Of a stretch of DNA of 64,000 bases, positions 18,723 through 27,290 are shown piece after piece. Position numbers and translations under genes: made by a program. Every line of letters starts with the position of its first letter. The stretch's first letter is position 1. The notes under the pieces were generated by a model. The model made no database searches. It was not told the origin of the DNA and saw nothing but the letters and a program-made list of their open reading frames with translations. Source of the stretch: Ruegeria sp. EL01 (lineage in GTDB: Bacteria; Pseudomonadota; Alphaproteobacteria; Rhodobacterales; Rhodobacteraceae); assembly GCF_900313035.1 (NCBI RefSeq), contig NZ_OMPS01000041.1, positions 124,001 to 188,000 of the forward strand, read 5' to 3'.

Positions 18723-19709
18723 ATGAAACTCGCGATCAACGGATTCGGCCGTATTGGCCGCACGATCCTGCGGCAAGTTCTGGCTTTGCCGAAAGGGTCG
18801 GATATTGAGCTGGTGCTGGTCAATGACATCGCGCCGTTGGAAACCTGCGCCTACCTGTTCAAATACGACAGTACCTTCGGACCCTACCCCGGGGACGTGT
18901 CCGAAGGCGATGCGGCGCTGGTCGTAGACGGCCGCTCAATTCCGATGACCCACAGCGCAGATCTGGCACTGGTCGATTTGCGAGGGGTGGATGTGATACT
19001 GGACTGCACCGGGATCGCACGCAGCTCGGACGTGGCGCGTCGCGGCTTGACGGCGGGCGTTGGCAAAGTCCTGATCTCGGGCCCCTCACCGGCTGCTGAT
19101 GTGACAATCGTTCTAGGCGCCAACGAAGACGAACTGGGCAGCGCGCGCATCGTATCCAACGCCTCATGCACGACCAACGGTTTGGCACCACTGGTGAAAG
19201 TTTTAGATGAGATCGGTGGGGTGGCCTCGGGCCATATGACCACCATCCATTGCTATACCAATAGCCAACCCATGGTAGACGCCCCGCGCGGAGATCTTGC
19301 CCGATCCCGCGCCGGTGCCTTGTCGATGGTGCCGACGACCTCCAGCGCGACCCATCTGATTGACGTGGTTCTGCCGCATCTGGCCGGGCGCATCTCGGGT
19401 GCGGCGGTGCGCGTTCCAACCGCCAGCGTTTCCGCCGTTGACCTTGTGATCACACTGGAACGGGAAACGACCGCTGAATCCTTCAACACCCATTTCCGCG
19501 AAGCCGTCGACGCCGCACCCGTTTTGGGGTGGACAGATCTGCCGCTTGTATCTTCGGACCTTCGCGCACGTCCGGAATCCCTGGTGATCGCGGGCCCGGA
19601 AACGCGGATGGTCGGGGACAATCAAGTCCGCGTGTTTGGCTGGTACGACAATGAATGGGGGTTTTCCGCCCGCATGCTGGACGTGGCCCGCCTGATGGCC
19701 AAAGTCTGA
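18723..19709 (+). CDS. gap: Glyceraldehyde-3-phosphate dehydrogenase family protein (divergent)
   Basis: NAD(P)-dependent dehydrogenase of 328 residues. The Rossmann motif INGFGRIGRTI (5-15), the catalytic Cys149 in SNASCTTN and His176 in TTIHCYTN are all present, so an acyl-enzyme mechanism is kept. Other positions differ from standard GAPDH: the usual phosphate-binding TTGAAKA is replaced by TTSSATH near 208-214, and SYTNDQ reads CYTNSQ. It may be a paralogue with altered substrate range; the main glycolytic gene is probably elsewhere. Start: ATG at 18723 rather than the TTG two codons earlier. A perfect inverted repeat follows the stop. Confidence 0.85.
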   Translation: MKLAINGFGRIGRTILRQVLALPKGSDIELVLVNDIAPLETCAYLFKYDSTFGPYPGDVSEGDAALVVDGRSIPMTHSADLALVDLRGVDVILDCTGIARSSDVARRGLTAGVGKVLISGPSPAADVTIVLGANEDELGSARIVSNASCTTNGLAPLVKVLDEIGGVASGHMTTIHCYTNSQPMVDAPRGDLARSRAGALSMVPTTSSATHLIDVVLPHLAGRISGAAVRVPTASVSAVDLVITLERETTAESFNTHFREAVDAAPVLGWTDLPLVSSDLRARPESLVIAGPETRMVGDNQVRVFGWYDNEWGFSARMLDVARLMAKV

Positions 19710-19712
19710 TCA

Positions 19713-19743
19713 GATCGCAACGCACCCGTGTTGCGTTGCGATC
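19713..19743. terminator. Perfect 12-bp inverted repeat between convergent genes
   Basis: GATCGCAACGCA (19713-19724) and its exact complement (19732-19743) enclose a 7-base loop. It starts three bases after the gap stop and ends 14 bases before the stop of the convergent permease pseudogene. No run of T follows on either strand, so it is either a bidirectional terminator or RNA-end stabiliser, or a protein site. Confidence 0.5.
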
Positions 19744-19756
19744 CGTTACCAAGCGC

Positions 19757-21188
19757 CTAATGTTCTTTCGGCAAGCTTCCGGTTCCATGCCCGGACAAGC
19801 CACCTGAAACCTCCTCAGTCGCCTCATCCGACAGCTCTTCGGGCAAGATCAGGTTCAGAACGATGGCGATTAATGCCGCCGGAAGCAGGCCGCTTTTCAT
19901 CAGAATGCCCAGCGTATCGGGCAAGTGCTGCACGGCATCCGGTTCAAGCTGCAATCCAAATCCGATCGAAAGCGAGATTGCAAAGATCACCATATTGCGC
20001 CGGTTCCAGTCGACATCGGACAGCATTGAGACGCCCGCCGCCACAACCATTCCGAACATGACGATGACACCGCCCCCCAACACTTCGATGGGAACAGTTC
20101 GGATAATCGCACCAACTTTTGGGACAAGGCCACACACGATCAGGAACAAAGCCCCGATCGTGACAACATGGCGGCTCATGACGCCGGTCATGGCGATCAG
20201 GCCGACGTTCTGGCTGAAGGACGTGTTGGGCAGGCCTCCGAACACACCGGCAAGCGCCGAGCCGAAACCGTCGGCATAGGTCGCACCGGAGATCTCATCA
20301 TCCGTCGCTTCGCGCCCGGCCCCGCCTTTGGTCACGCCAGACACGTCGCCAACTGTTTCGATGGCAGACACGAACGCCATCAGACAAAATCCAATGACGG
20401 CCGCAAATGAGAACTCGAACCCGTATTTGAATGGCATCGGCAGGGCAAAAGCGGACGCCCGGCTCCAACTGGTTCCAATGGCCTCGAATGTCACCATGCC
20501 AACTATCAAGGCATAGGCATAACCAACGACCAGACCGATCAGGACAGCCGAAACAGAAAGCATCCCGCGGGTAAAGAACTTAAGCGCCAGCGTGACGATG
20601 ACCACGACCATGGCTGCTGACCAATTCAGCATGGACCCATATTCCGACGTTCCAATGGCGGGAACCCCACCAGCCGCGTATTGGATACCGACCTTGACCA
20701 ACGCCAAACCAATCATCGTGACGACAAGGCCAGTCACAAGCGGGGGCAATGCAAACCGGATCTTGCCGATGACGGCGCCCAAGCAGGCATGAAACACTCC
20801 GCCAATAATCACACCACCAAACAAAGCGGCCAATCCATCAACACCCTTACCGGCAACAAGCGGGATCATGATCGGCAGAAAGGCAAAGCTTGTCCCTTGT
20901 ACGATGGGCAACGCTGCACCAACCGGCCCCAACGTGATTGTCTGTAGCAAGGTCGCAATGCCCGCAAACAGCATCGACATCTGGATCAGGTACAGAAGTT
21001 CAGGAAAATCGGGCGAGTTTGATCCAAATCCGAACCCGGCCGCCCCGGCGACGATGATCGCGGGTGTCACGTTCGAAACAAACATCGCCAGCACGTGCTG
21101 GATGCCCAGCGGGATGGCTTTGTGCAGGGCTGGTGTATAAATTCGGGTCCCGAAGTTGTTCGGGTGAGCCTATGGAAGTGTCAGCCAT
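19757..21188 (-). pseudogene. NCS2 family nucleobase (xanthine/urate-type) permease, frameshifted near the start
   Basis: Inner-membrane symporter of the NCS2 family, about 12-14 helices, with family stretches such as VTPAIIVAG, QGTSFAFLP and GGLPNTSFSQNVGLI. The expected N-terminus MADTSIGSPEQLRDPN begins at the ATG at 21188, but one extra T (A-run at 21139-21141, AATTTATACACC instead of AATTATACACC) throws it out of frame; removing it restores NYTPALHKAIPLGIQHVLAMF. The remaining 445 codons are open from an internal GTG at 21094, so a protein lacking about 33 N-terminal residues could still be made. With the neighbouring genes, the likely substrate is a purine such as urate or xanthine. Confidence 0.8.
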
Positions 21189-21230
21189 GAGTACTGTCCT
21201 CTCTGCCAGAGTTCATGGTGGTATTGCCGC

Positions 21231-21737
21231 TTATCCTGCGGCTTCATTGGGCCCTGCTACGACCTGATAGGGCGTATCGAACCAGTATTCTTCAAGGTTT
21301 GGCCCTTCGCCGATTCTGTCGACAACAGCAAAAAGGCCCGGGCTGTGAAGCCGTGTCAGAACGCCGTGCCAAACAGCCTGATGATAGTTCACTGCCTGGC
21401 CCGGCTTGGTCAGAAATGCCCAGGGCTGGCCGGGTCCACCCTGCTCAGTCAGCACCACGATGACCAGAAAAGGGTTCTCGGTCATGGGAATGAAGGCCTG
21501 GCTGCCCTCGGGGTGACGTTCGACCATGTCTAGGCGATACGGCAAACTGCGCGGGTTGGCATCAAACGGGCTGATCCCCGCGCGACCTTCCTCGAAGTTC
21601 ATAACCGCGCGATCATGGTACCGCCCGCATTTACCTTGATTGATGCTTTTGTCAGGGGTGCCGGACACCTCGATCAGATCCCCAAACGGCGCAAAGGCGT
21701 TTGCGGACATCGGTTCGGTCACGATTTGACGGCTCAT
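21231..21737 (-). CDS. allA: Ureidoglycolate lyase
   Basis: Splits ureidoglycolate into glyoxylate and urea, the last step of allantoin breakdown. The 168-residue product has the family's usual length and features: an N-terminal FAPFGDLIE near residue 15, the active-site region HPEGSQAFIPM near 75, and NYHQAVWHGV near 117 with the conserved histidines. The ATG at 21737 overlaps the uraD stop by four bases (ATGA). No lesion is visible: this is one of only two open genes in an otherwise decayed pathway cluster. Confidence 0.93.
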   Translation of the reverse strand: MSRQIVTEPMSANAFAPFGDLIEVSGTPDKSINQGKCGRYHDRAVMNFEEGRAGISPFDANPRSLPYRLDMVERHPEGSQAFIPMTENPFLVIVVLTEQGGPGQPWAFLTKPGQAVNYHQAVWHGVLTRLHSPGLFAVVDRIGEGPNLEEYWFDTPYQVVAGPNEAAG

Positions 21738-22222
21738 GACGGCAAAACATCCCGCAGCCGGAGTTCAGCGATCCATTCGACCTGACGGCAGGCTTCGGCG
21801 AATTCGGTGGTCCGATCTTGGTCGATGCGGCGCTGGAATGCCTGAAGGATCGAGGTTTTGTCATGATCCCGAATAGCAATGATGAAGGGAAATCCGAATT
21901 TCGCGGTGTAGCGCTGGTTCAAATCGGTGAACGTCGCGCGTTCGCCTCTGTCAGCGCATCCAATCCTGCTGATGCCTGTTCTGATGTACTTTCGCTGGTC
22001 AATCGCTTGGCCAGTGCTAGTTTGCCTGCCAAGTCAGGATGGGCAGTCAACACGCCCAGCCTTGCATCTTCGGATGCCGACCGGAACATGCATGTCAGGG
22101 CGTTGTGCGCCCCACCCGCCGTGTCATGCGCAGGCCCTAACTCAAGATCAAATGCACGCTCCGCAATCCAGGCTGAATGTTCGAATATCCCTGCAAGAGG
22201 CAACAAAATCCGAACGGCTCAT
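21734..22222 (-). pseudogene. uraD: 2-oxo-4-hydroxy-4-carboxy-5-ureidoimidazoline decarboxylase, frameshifted
   Basis: OHCU decarboxylase makes S-allantoin in urate breakdown. The remnant carries the family's GIFEHSAWIAERA near the N-terminus and the C-terminal FGFPFIIAIRDHDK. A missing G at about 21943 (GAGGCGAACGC instead of GAGGCGGAACGC) shifts the frame between DALTEA and the rest; restoring it reads ERATFTDLNQRYTAKFGFPF. A second shift is suspected near 22198-22208, between the ATG at 22222 (MSRSDF) and GIFEHS; if translation began at the TTG at 22206 this one would not count. Its stop overlaps the allA start, so the old operon was puuE-uraD-allA. Confidence 0.88.
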
Positions 22223-23150
22223 CTGCGACGGTTTGGGGTGTGTTTCTGGCGGATGTGTAGCGGCCCAGTGCTCGGCAATTTGAAGTCGCGTTGCGAACCA
22301 GACATCCGAGAACCCGCGCGCATAATCCAGAAATCACTTTGGTGCCATCACCCGACCGGGACGTCCTATGAGGCGACAATGCAACCCGATCGACAGCATC
22401 TTTGGGGCATCCTCTTCATCTTCATTATACAGCGCATCGAAGCTGTCTTTGAGATAGGAAAAAGAGCCGATCCCCGGCGTTGAACCCCTGAGGCGTGGCA
22501 AACCGCATGTCATTGCAGTCCAACGTGTAAGGCACAATCAACTGACCCCGCCCATCTGTCCGCATCCAATAGGGCAAGTCATCGGCATAAGTATCGGCGA
22601 CATAGGCAAACCCACCCTCTTCAGCCGCCAGCGTGATCGTGTTTTTCGAGCAGCGTCTGGTGTACCAGCCGCGCGGATGTTCGCCGAAAACTTCGGTGTG
22701 GAACCGGATCGCCTCGAGAATCTGGGCGCGCTCTTCGTCTTTCGGCATGTCCTTGTGCTCGACCTACTTGAGGCCGTGGCTGGCAATCCCCCATCCTGCG
22801 GCCTTCATTGCACCAACCTGATCCGGTGACCGAGCCAAGGCCGTCGCCACATCGTATACAGTTATGAGTAGATCCTTCATCAAGCGGTGAAGCCGCCAGA
22901 ACCCAGCCCGCGCGCCATATTCATAGATCGATTCCATGTTCAGGTGGCGTTGCCCGGGCCATGGGGCGGCACCGACGATTTCGGACAAAAACGCCTCGGA
23001 CGCGGCGTCACCATGCAAAACGCAGTTTTCGCCGCCCTCCTCATAGTTCAGCACGATCCGAACGGCGAGCTTTGCTCCACCCGGCCATTGCGCATCAAGC
23101 GGGTTGGCACCATACCCGAGCATATCGCGCGGGTAACGAGAAGGCTGCAT
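22223..23150 (-). pseudogene. puuE: Allantoinase of the polysaccharide-deacetylase type, three lesions
   Basis: PuuE-type allantoinases hydrolyse allantoin to allantoate. The remnant reads LNYEEGGENCVLHGD, NMESIYEYGARAGFWRLHRL and, later, RGWYTRRCSKNTI and NDMRFATPQGFN. Lesions in transcript order: TAG at 22766-22764 in ASHGLK-stop-VEHKDMP, where relatives have Trp (TGG to TAG); one extra T in the T5 run at 22463-22459 that shifts the frame after FNAGDR; and TGA at 22336-22334 in VMAPK-stop-FLDYARGF, where CGA would fit. The reading then continues as LQIAEHWAATHPP to the uraD start. The start is probably the ATG at 23150 (MQPSRYPRDM); the 3' end is inferred. Confidence 0.92.
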
Positions 23151-23321
23151 CGCGGTTTTTCGTCCTTTCATTCGTCCGCTGCCTACTGCCATAGCGCAGA
23201 AACCCGAATAGGATTATCAAATCAATCCGAGCAGTGGTTCGGGTTCTTTCGGCATTTCAACAGTTTTGATGTTTGTACCAGACTGTGGCAGACCAGAAGA
23301 GACACCGAAATGGAGGCCACC

Positions 23322-23678
23322 GTGGCAGGATTTCTGACAACCCATGTTCTGGACACCGCCCGGGGTTGCCCGGCCGACGGTCTAAAAATCGTACTCTACA
23401 AGGTAACCGGCAATTCCCACCGGAAACTGGTAGAGATCGAGACCAATTCCGACGGCCGCACCAACAGCCCAATTTTTCCGCAGGAAGACTTCAAGACAGG
23501 CACTTATGAGCTGATTTTCTACGCCGGAGATTATCTTCGTGCTTCAGGGCAGTCCGGAGACGAGCCGCTGTTTCTGGACCAAATCCCTATTCGATTTGGC
23601 ATGTCGGATGCCGAGGCGCACTATCATGTACCCCTATTGCTTTCACCCTACGGATATTCGACCTATCGCGGAAGCTGA
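23322..23678 (+). CDS. uraH: 5-hydroxyisourate hydrolase (transthyretin-like)
   Basis: Hydrolyses 5-hydroxyisourate to OHCU in urate breakdown. The 118-residue product begins MAGFLTTHVLDTARGCPA and ends YSTYRGS, the YRGS signature of the family, with the catalytic His8 near the start. Start choice: GTG at 23322 has GGAGG five bases before it and gives the standard family N-terminus; the ATG at 23310 would overlap that ribosome site, and a frame open from 22887 covers the puuE region only by chance. No lesion seen. It is divergent from puuE and convergent with the LysR pseudogene, whose stop is 5 bases away. Confidence 0.93.
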   Translation: MAGFLTTHVLDTARGCPADGLKIVLYKVTGNSHRKLVEIETNSDGRTNSPIFPQEDFKTGTYELIFYAGDYLRASGQSGDEPLFLDQIPIRFGMSDAEAHYHVPLLLSPYGYSTYRGS

Positions 23679-23682
23679 GGTT

Positions 23683-24532
23683 TCAAGCACTTGGCGGGCT
23701 GACCACTTTTTCGATCAGCTCAATCATGAAATCCATGAACAACCGCGCCTTTGGGTCCTGATGGCGGCGATGGGTATAAAGGCAGGCCATTTGCACCGGC
23801 ACAGGCGGAGATTGCGACGCGACCGGAATCAGGTCGCCGGCTTTCAGATGGTCGGCTACCTCGAACACTGGTTTCAGGGCGATGCCTTGGCCCGACAACG
23901 TCCAATCTGTCAGCATATCCCCATCATCACATTCAAAGCGCCCCGAGACCGCGAGTTCAGGCATTCATGCTTGCCTGAGATCAGATCGGCCCCGGTCTGC
24001 GGCATACCACGCCGTTTCACATAGTCTGGCGCGGCACACAGCACCCGCTGGCAATCCGCAATCTTGCGAATGCGCAGAGTGCTGTCTTCGGGCTGGCCAA
24101 TGAAAAACGCCAGATCCAACCCCTCGGTGGTCAGGTCCACCGATCGATCGGTCAATCGCAATCGCACGTCAATCTCGGGGTAAAGCGCCAGAAAATCAGG
24201 TACCTGGGGTGCCAAAAGACGACGCCCAACGCCAAAAGAGGCCGCCACAAACAATGAGCCGCGCGGTGCTTCGGTCAGATGCTCCACCTTCGCCTCGGCC
24301 TCGTCCACCGCGTCCGGAACCGAGATGGCACCGGGGTAAAACGCCCGTCTCTGTTCGGTCGGTGTCAGATTCCGGGTTGTGCGTTGGAACAGGCGAACGC
24401 TCAGATGATCCTCAAGCTGCGATATCCGCGCCGAGGTGACGGCAGGCGAAATGCGCAGGTCGCGACCAGCCGCAGACATGCTGCCCAGATCGTAGACCCC
24501 GAAGAAAGTGCGATATTGCCCAGATAGGACAT
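23683..24532 (-). pseudogene. LysR family regulator of the purine locus, broken
   Basis: Divergent from puuD and thus the probable former regulator of the locus. The ATG at 24532 gives MSYLGNI, then a missing C at about 24511 (AATATCGCACTT for AATATCCGCACTT) moves the rest of the DNA-binding domain (FFGVYDLGSMSAAGRDLRISP) into another frame. The effector domain runs to GKHECLN at about 23965, where perhaps 20 codons are deleted with a further change of frame; it resumes as AVSGRFECDDGDMLTDW and continues to 23683 (ACLYTHRRHQDPKARLFMDF). An A9 run lies just upstream (24548-24540). An open frame from 24563 starts in non-homologous sequence and is not evidence of function. Confidence 0.88.
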
Positions 24533-24625
24533 CTTTTCGTTTTTTTTTGATACAGTTGGGCAATTAACGGGAATACCGAACAAATACCTGCTTGCCTAGT
24601 GTGGCGACACGCAATCGGAGACCAC

Positions 24626-25334
24626 TTGAAGTATGACTTCGCCGTGTTCTGGGACTGGATGGCCTTTGCCATGCGCTGGTTGCGCGTCATCACGGCCATC
24701 GCTTGGATCGCAGTGGATGATCTGAAAAACGGGCGCACAGCGGACCCGAAATACGGCAAGATCGCCAAGCTGCGATCGACCCACAATAACTATCTGACGC
24801 TGCCGGTCGTGTTCCTGATGCTGTCAAACCACTATCCGCTGGCCTTTGCGACGCAATACAACTGGATCATTGCGGCACTTGTGTTCCTCATGGGAGTGGC
24901 GATCCGGCACTATTTCAACACGCGCCACGCCCGTACCGGCAACCCCAACCTGGATTTGGCTGGTCACCGCGCTGCTGTTTATCGCGATCATCTGGCTGTC
25001 GACGGCACCGATGTACAAAACACTGGAAGAGGTCGTGGCGCTGCCACTGACGTCCTACGAACAACGCTTTGCAGCCGCGGATGGGTTCGAAGAAGCGCAT
25101 GATGTCGTGCTGGGTCGCTGCTCGATGTGCCATGTGCGCGAACCTGTTTGGGAGGGTATTCTTTGGGCGCCCAAAGGGGTTCTTCTGGAGACCCAGGCCG
25201 ACATTGCCCGCAATGCCAAGCAAATTTATCTGCAGGCGGGCGTCAGTCATGCAACGCCCCATGCCAATGTTACCTATATGGAACCGGAAGACCGCGACAC
25301 CATCATACGATGGGTCCGTAACGCAGGACTATAG
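24626..25334 (+). pseudogene. puuD: Urate oxidase/hydroxylase PuuD with cytochrome c domain, deleted and frameshifted
   Basis: Membrane-bound PuuD oxidises urate to 5-hydroxyisourate. The remnant starts YDFAVFWDWMAFAMRWLRVITAIAW (probable TTG at 24626) and then jumps directly to VDDLKNGRTADPKYGKIAKLRSTHNNYL at about 24712, dropping roughly 170 residues of helices and loops present in full-length members. An inserted A near 24950 (CCCCAACC for CCCCACC) shifts the frame before TWIWLVTALLFIAIIWLST. The C-terminal cytochrome part with the haem motif CSMCH (about 25122-25136) is kept. About 235 codons remain against some 400 in intact relatives. Not functional. Confidence 0.92.
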
Positions 25335-25484
25335 CGCGACCAAAGTTGCGGCTTAAATGGTCCGGGGAAACTTTTAGGCCCTTTCCCCGAGGGGTTTCAG
25401 ATGCTCTAACATAAGCTTAGTGAGCTGCGAACACATCACAACGTGGCGCATCTAATTTCGACTAGGGGCAGTTGGAGCTATTTG

Positions 25485-27290
25485 ATGCAGGGGAGCACAC
25501 CGCAAGGCATTCTGAGATGCTGGATGATCGGAGCGGTAATGACTCTGGTGCCAACCTCCTTGGTTGCTCTAGAAACCACCCTTACAGCCCCCGGAGCGCC
25601 CAAAGAGCTGGTGGAGCGATTGGAACAGACATCTTCGGTTGCTACTGCCAACAACCGCGGGCTTGATACGCCGCTGGAAATCCTGTCTGCCGCTTTGTCA
25701 GACTACCGCACGCTTGTTCAGATCTTATACGACGAAGGATATTTCAGCCCCGTTGTCAGCATCAAGCTCGACGGGCAAGAGGCTGCCGAACTCAGCTCGC
25801 TCAGTGTTCCCGCACAAATCAATCGTGCGGTCATCACCGTTGAAACCGGTCCGACATTCAAATTCGGAACTGCCACGATCCAGCCATTGGCCCCAGACAC
25901 CGAACTGCCCGAGCAATTTGCGCCCGGCAAGCTTGCCACGACAGGCGCCATCCAAAGAGCCGCATCCGCAGGTGTTCAGGGTTGGAGGGATGCAGGTCAT
26001 GCCAAGGCAAGTGTGGCCGGGCAAAAGGTCATCGCACGCCACGCACAGGCGCAGCTTGACGCGCAAATCAGCCTTGATCCCGACAGCAGACTGACTTTTG
26101 GCAGGATGTTCATCGACGGCGACACGGACGTCCGCCATCGTTCGATCGAAAAGATCGCCGGATTTCCGAGCGGCGAAGTGTATTCGCCTGCACAGATCCA
26201 GAAGGTCGGCACCCGGCTTCGCCGGACCGGGACATTCAACGTGGTGTCCCTGCAGGAAAGGGAAACACCCAACCCGGATGGCACGCTTGATTTTGATGCG
26301 ACCTTTGAGGACCTGCCCAAACGCCGCCTGACCTTTGGTGTCGAGCTCGCGTCGCGTGATGGCGTGGATGTCACGGCAACCTGGACCCACCGCAATATGT
26401 TCAGGCGGGCCGAACGGCTACGCTTTGAGGCTGCTGTTCGCAACATTGGCGGGGCCGAGGATATTGATGGCCGGATCGGTCTGAGGCTGGATCAACCCGA
26501 TCGTTTGGGTCCCGATGACGCGACATTCTGGAGCACGTTGCTAGAGCGGCGCAATACAGAAAACTACAACGTGACAGTGGCGTCGCTGGCCTATGGTGCG
26601 CGGCGCACGTTTTCGGATCAGCTTTATGCCGAAGCATCGGCCGGTTTCCAGTGGTCCGACGCTGATGACGCCTATGGCAACGGGCGTAAATTCCGGTATT
26701 TCATCCTGCCCTTCCGCTCGGAATGGGACAAACGCGACAGCAAGGTCAGCGCGACGCGTGGGTTCTATCTGGATTCGCAGGTGATGCCGTTTGTGGGCTT
26801 TTCCGGTTCAGACACCGGCCTCAGGCTGTATTTCGATGGCCGCGCCTATACCAGTTTTGGAACGGCAGGAAATCTCGTTCTGGCCGGGCGGGTTCAACTG
26901 GGCTCGGTCATTGGGCCACCGGCAGATGGCGTCACACCAGATTTTCTGTTCTTTTCAGGTGGCGCTGGAACAGTGCGTGGGCAACCGTTTGAAAGCCTCG
27001 GGATTCCGGTGGGCACTGGGGTTGCGGGCGGAAAGTCCTTCCTTGGGCTTTCCGGTGAAGTGCGCGGCAAGGTTACCAAAAGCCTGTCGTTGGTGGGGTT
27101 TTATGACTACGGTATAGTAGACACATCGTCATTTGTTGGCAGCGGTGCGGCAGATCACGCGGGCGCAGGGATTGGCGTCAGATATGATCTGGGTGGATTT
27201 GGTCCGCTGCGCCTTGACCTTGCCGTTCCGGTACAAGGCAACACCGGAGACGGCCTGCAGTTCTATATCGGGATTGGACAGGCATTTTGA
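25485..27290 (+). CDS. tamA: Translocation and assembly module, outer-membrane subunit TamA
   Basis: Omp85-family outer-membrane protein that works with TamB in envelope assembly. About 601 residues from the ATG at 25485, which follows GGAG by seven bases; an upstream in-frame GTG at 25443 would delay the signal peptide (LRCWMIGAVMTLVPTSLVA), so I prefer the ATG. After the signal come POTRA repeats (to about residue 270) and a 16-strand barrel; the Omp85 motif region GGAGTVRGQPFES is near 505 and the protein ends GIGQAF with a terminal Phe. tamB starts inside its stop codon. Confidence 0.93.
   Translation: MQGSTPQGILRCWMIGAVMTLVPTSLVALETTLTAPGAPKELVERLEQTSSVATANNRGLDTPLEILSAALSDYRTLVQILYDEGYFSPVVSIKLDGQEAAELSSLSVPAQINRAVITVETGPTFKFGTATIQPLAPDTELPEQFAPGKLATTGAIQRAASAGVQGWRDAGHAKASVAGQKVIARHAQAQLDAQISLDPDSRLTFGRMFIDGDTDVRHRSIEKIAGFPSGEVYSPAQIQKVGTRLRRTGTFNVVSLQERETPNPDGTLDFDATFEDLPKRRLTFGVELASRDGVDVTATWTHRNMFRRAERLRFEAAVRNIGGAEDIDGRIGLRLDQPDRLGPDDATFWSTLLERRNTENYNVTVASLAYGARRTFSDQLYAEASAGFQWSDADDAYGNGRKFRYFILPFRSEWDKRDSKVSATRGFYLDSQVMPFVGFSGSDTGLRLYFDGRAYTSFGTAGNLVLAGRVQLGSVIGPPADGVTPDFLFFSGGAGTVRGQPFESLGIPVGTGVAGGKSFLGLSGEVRGKVTKSLSLVGFYDYGIVDTSSFVGSGAADHAGAGIGVRYDLGGFGPLRLDLAVPVQGNTGDGLQFYIGIGQAF

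Noticed and set aside
22887..23309. A longer plus-strand start for uraH
   Set aside because: It covers the puuE remnant on the other strand, and the uraH family begins at MAGFLTTHVLD.
17412..25334. Explaining the purine-locus lesions as homopolymer sequencing errors
   Set aside because: Some indels are in short runs, but the nonsense substitutions and the large puuD and LysR deletions cannot arise that way. Reads would still settle it.
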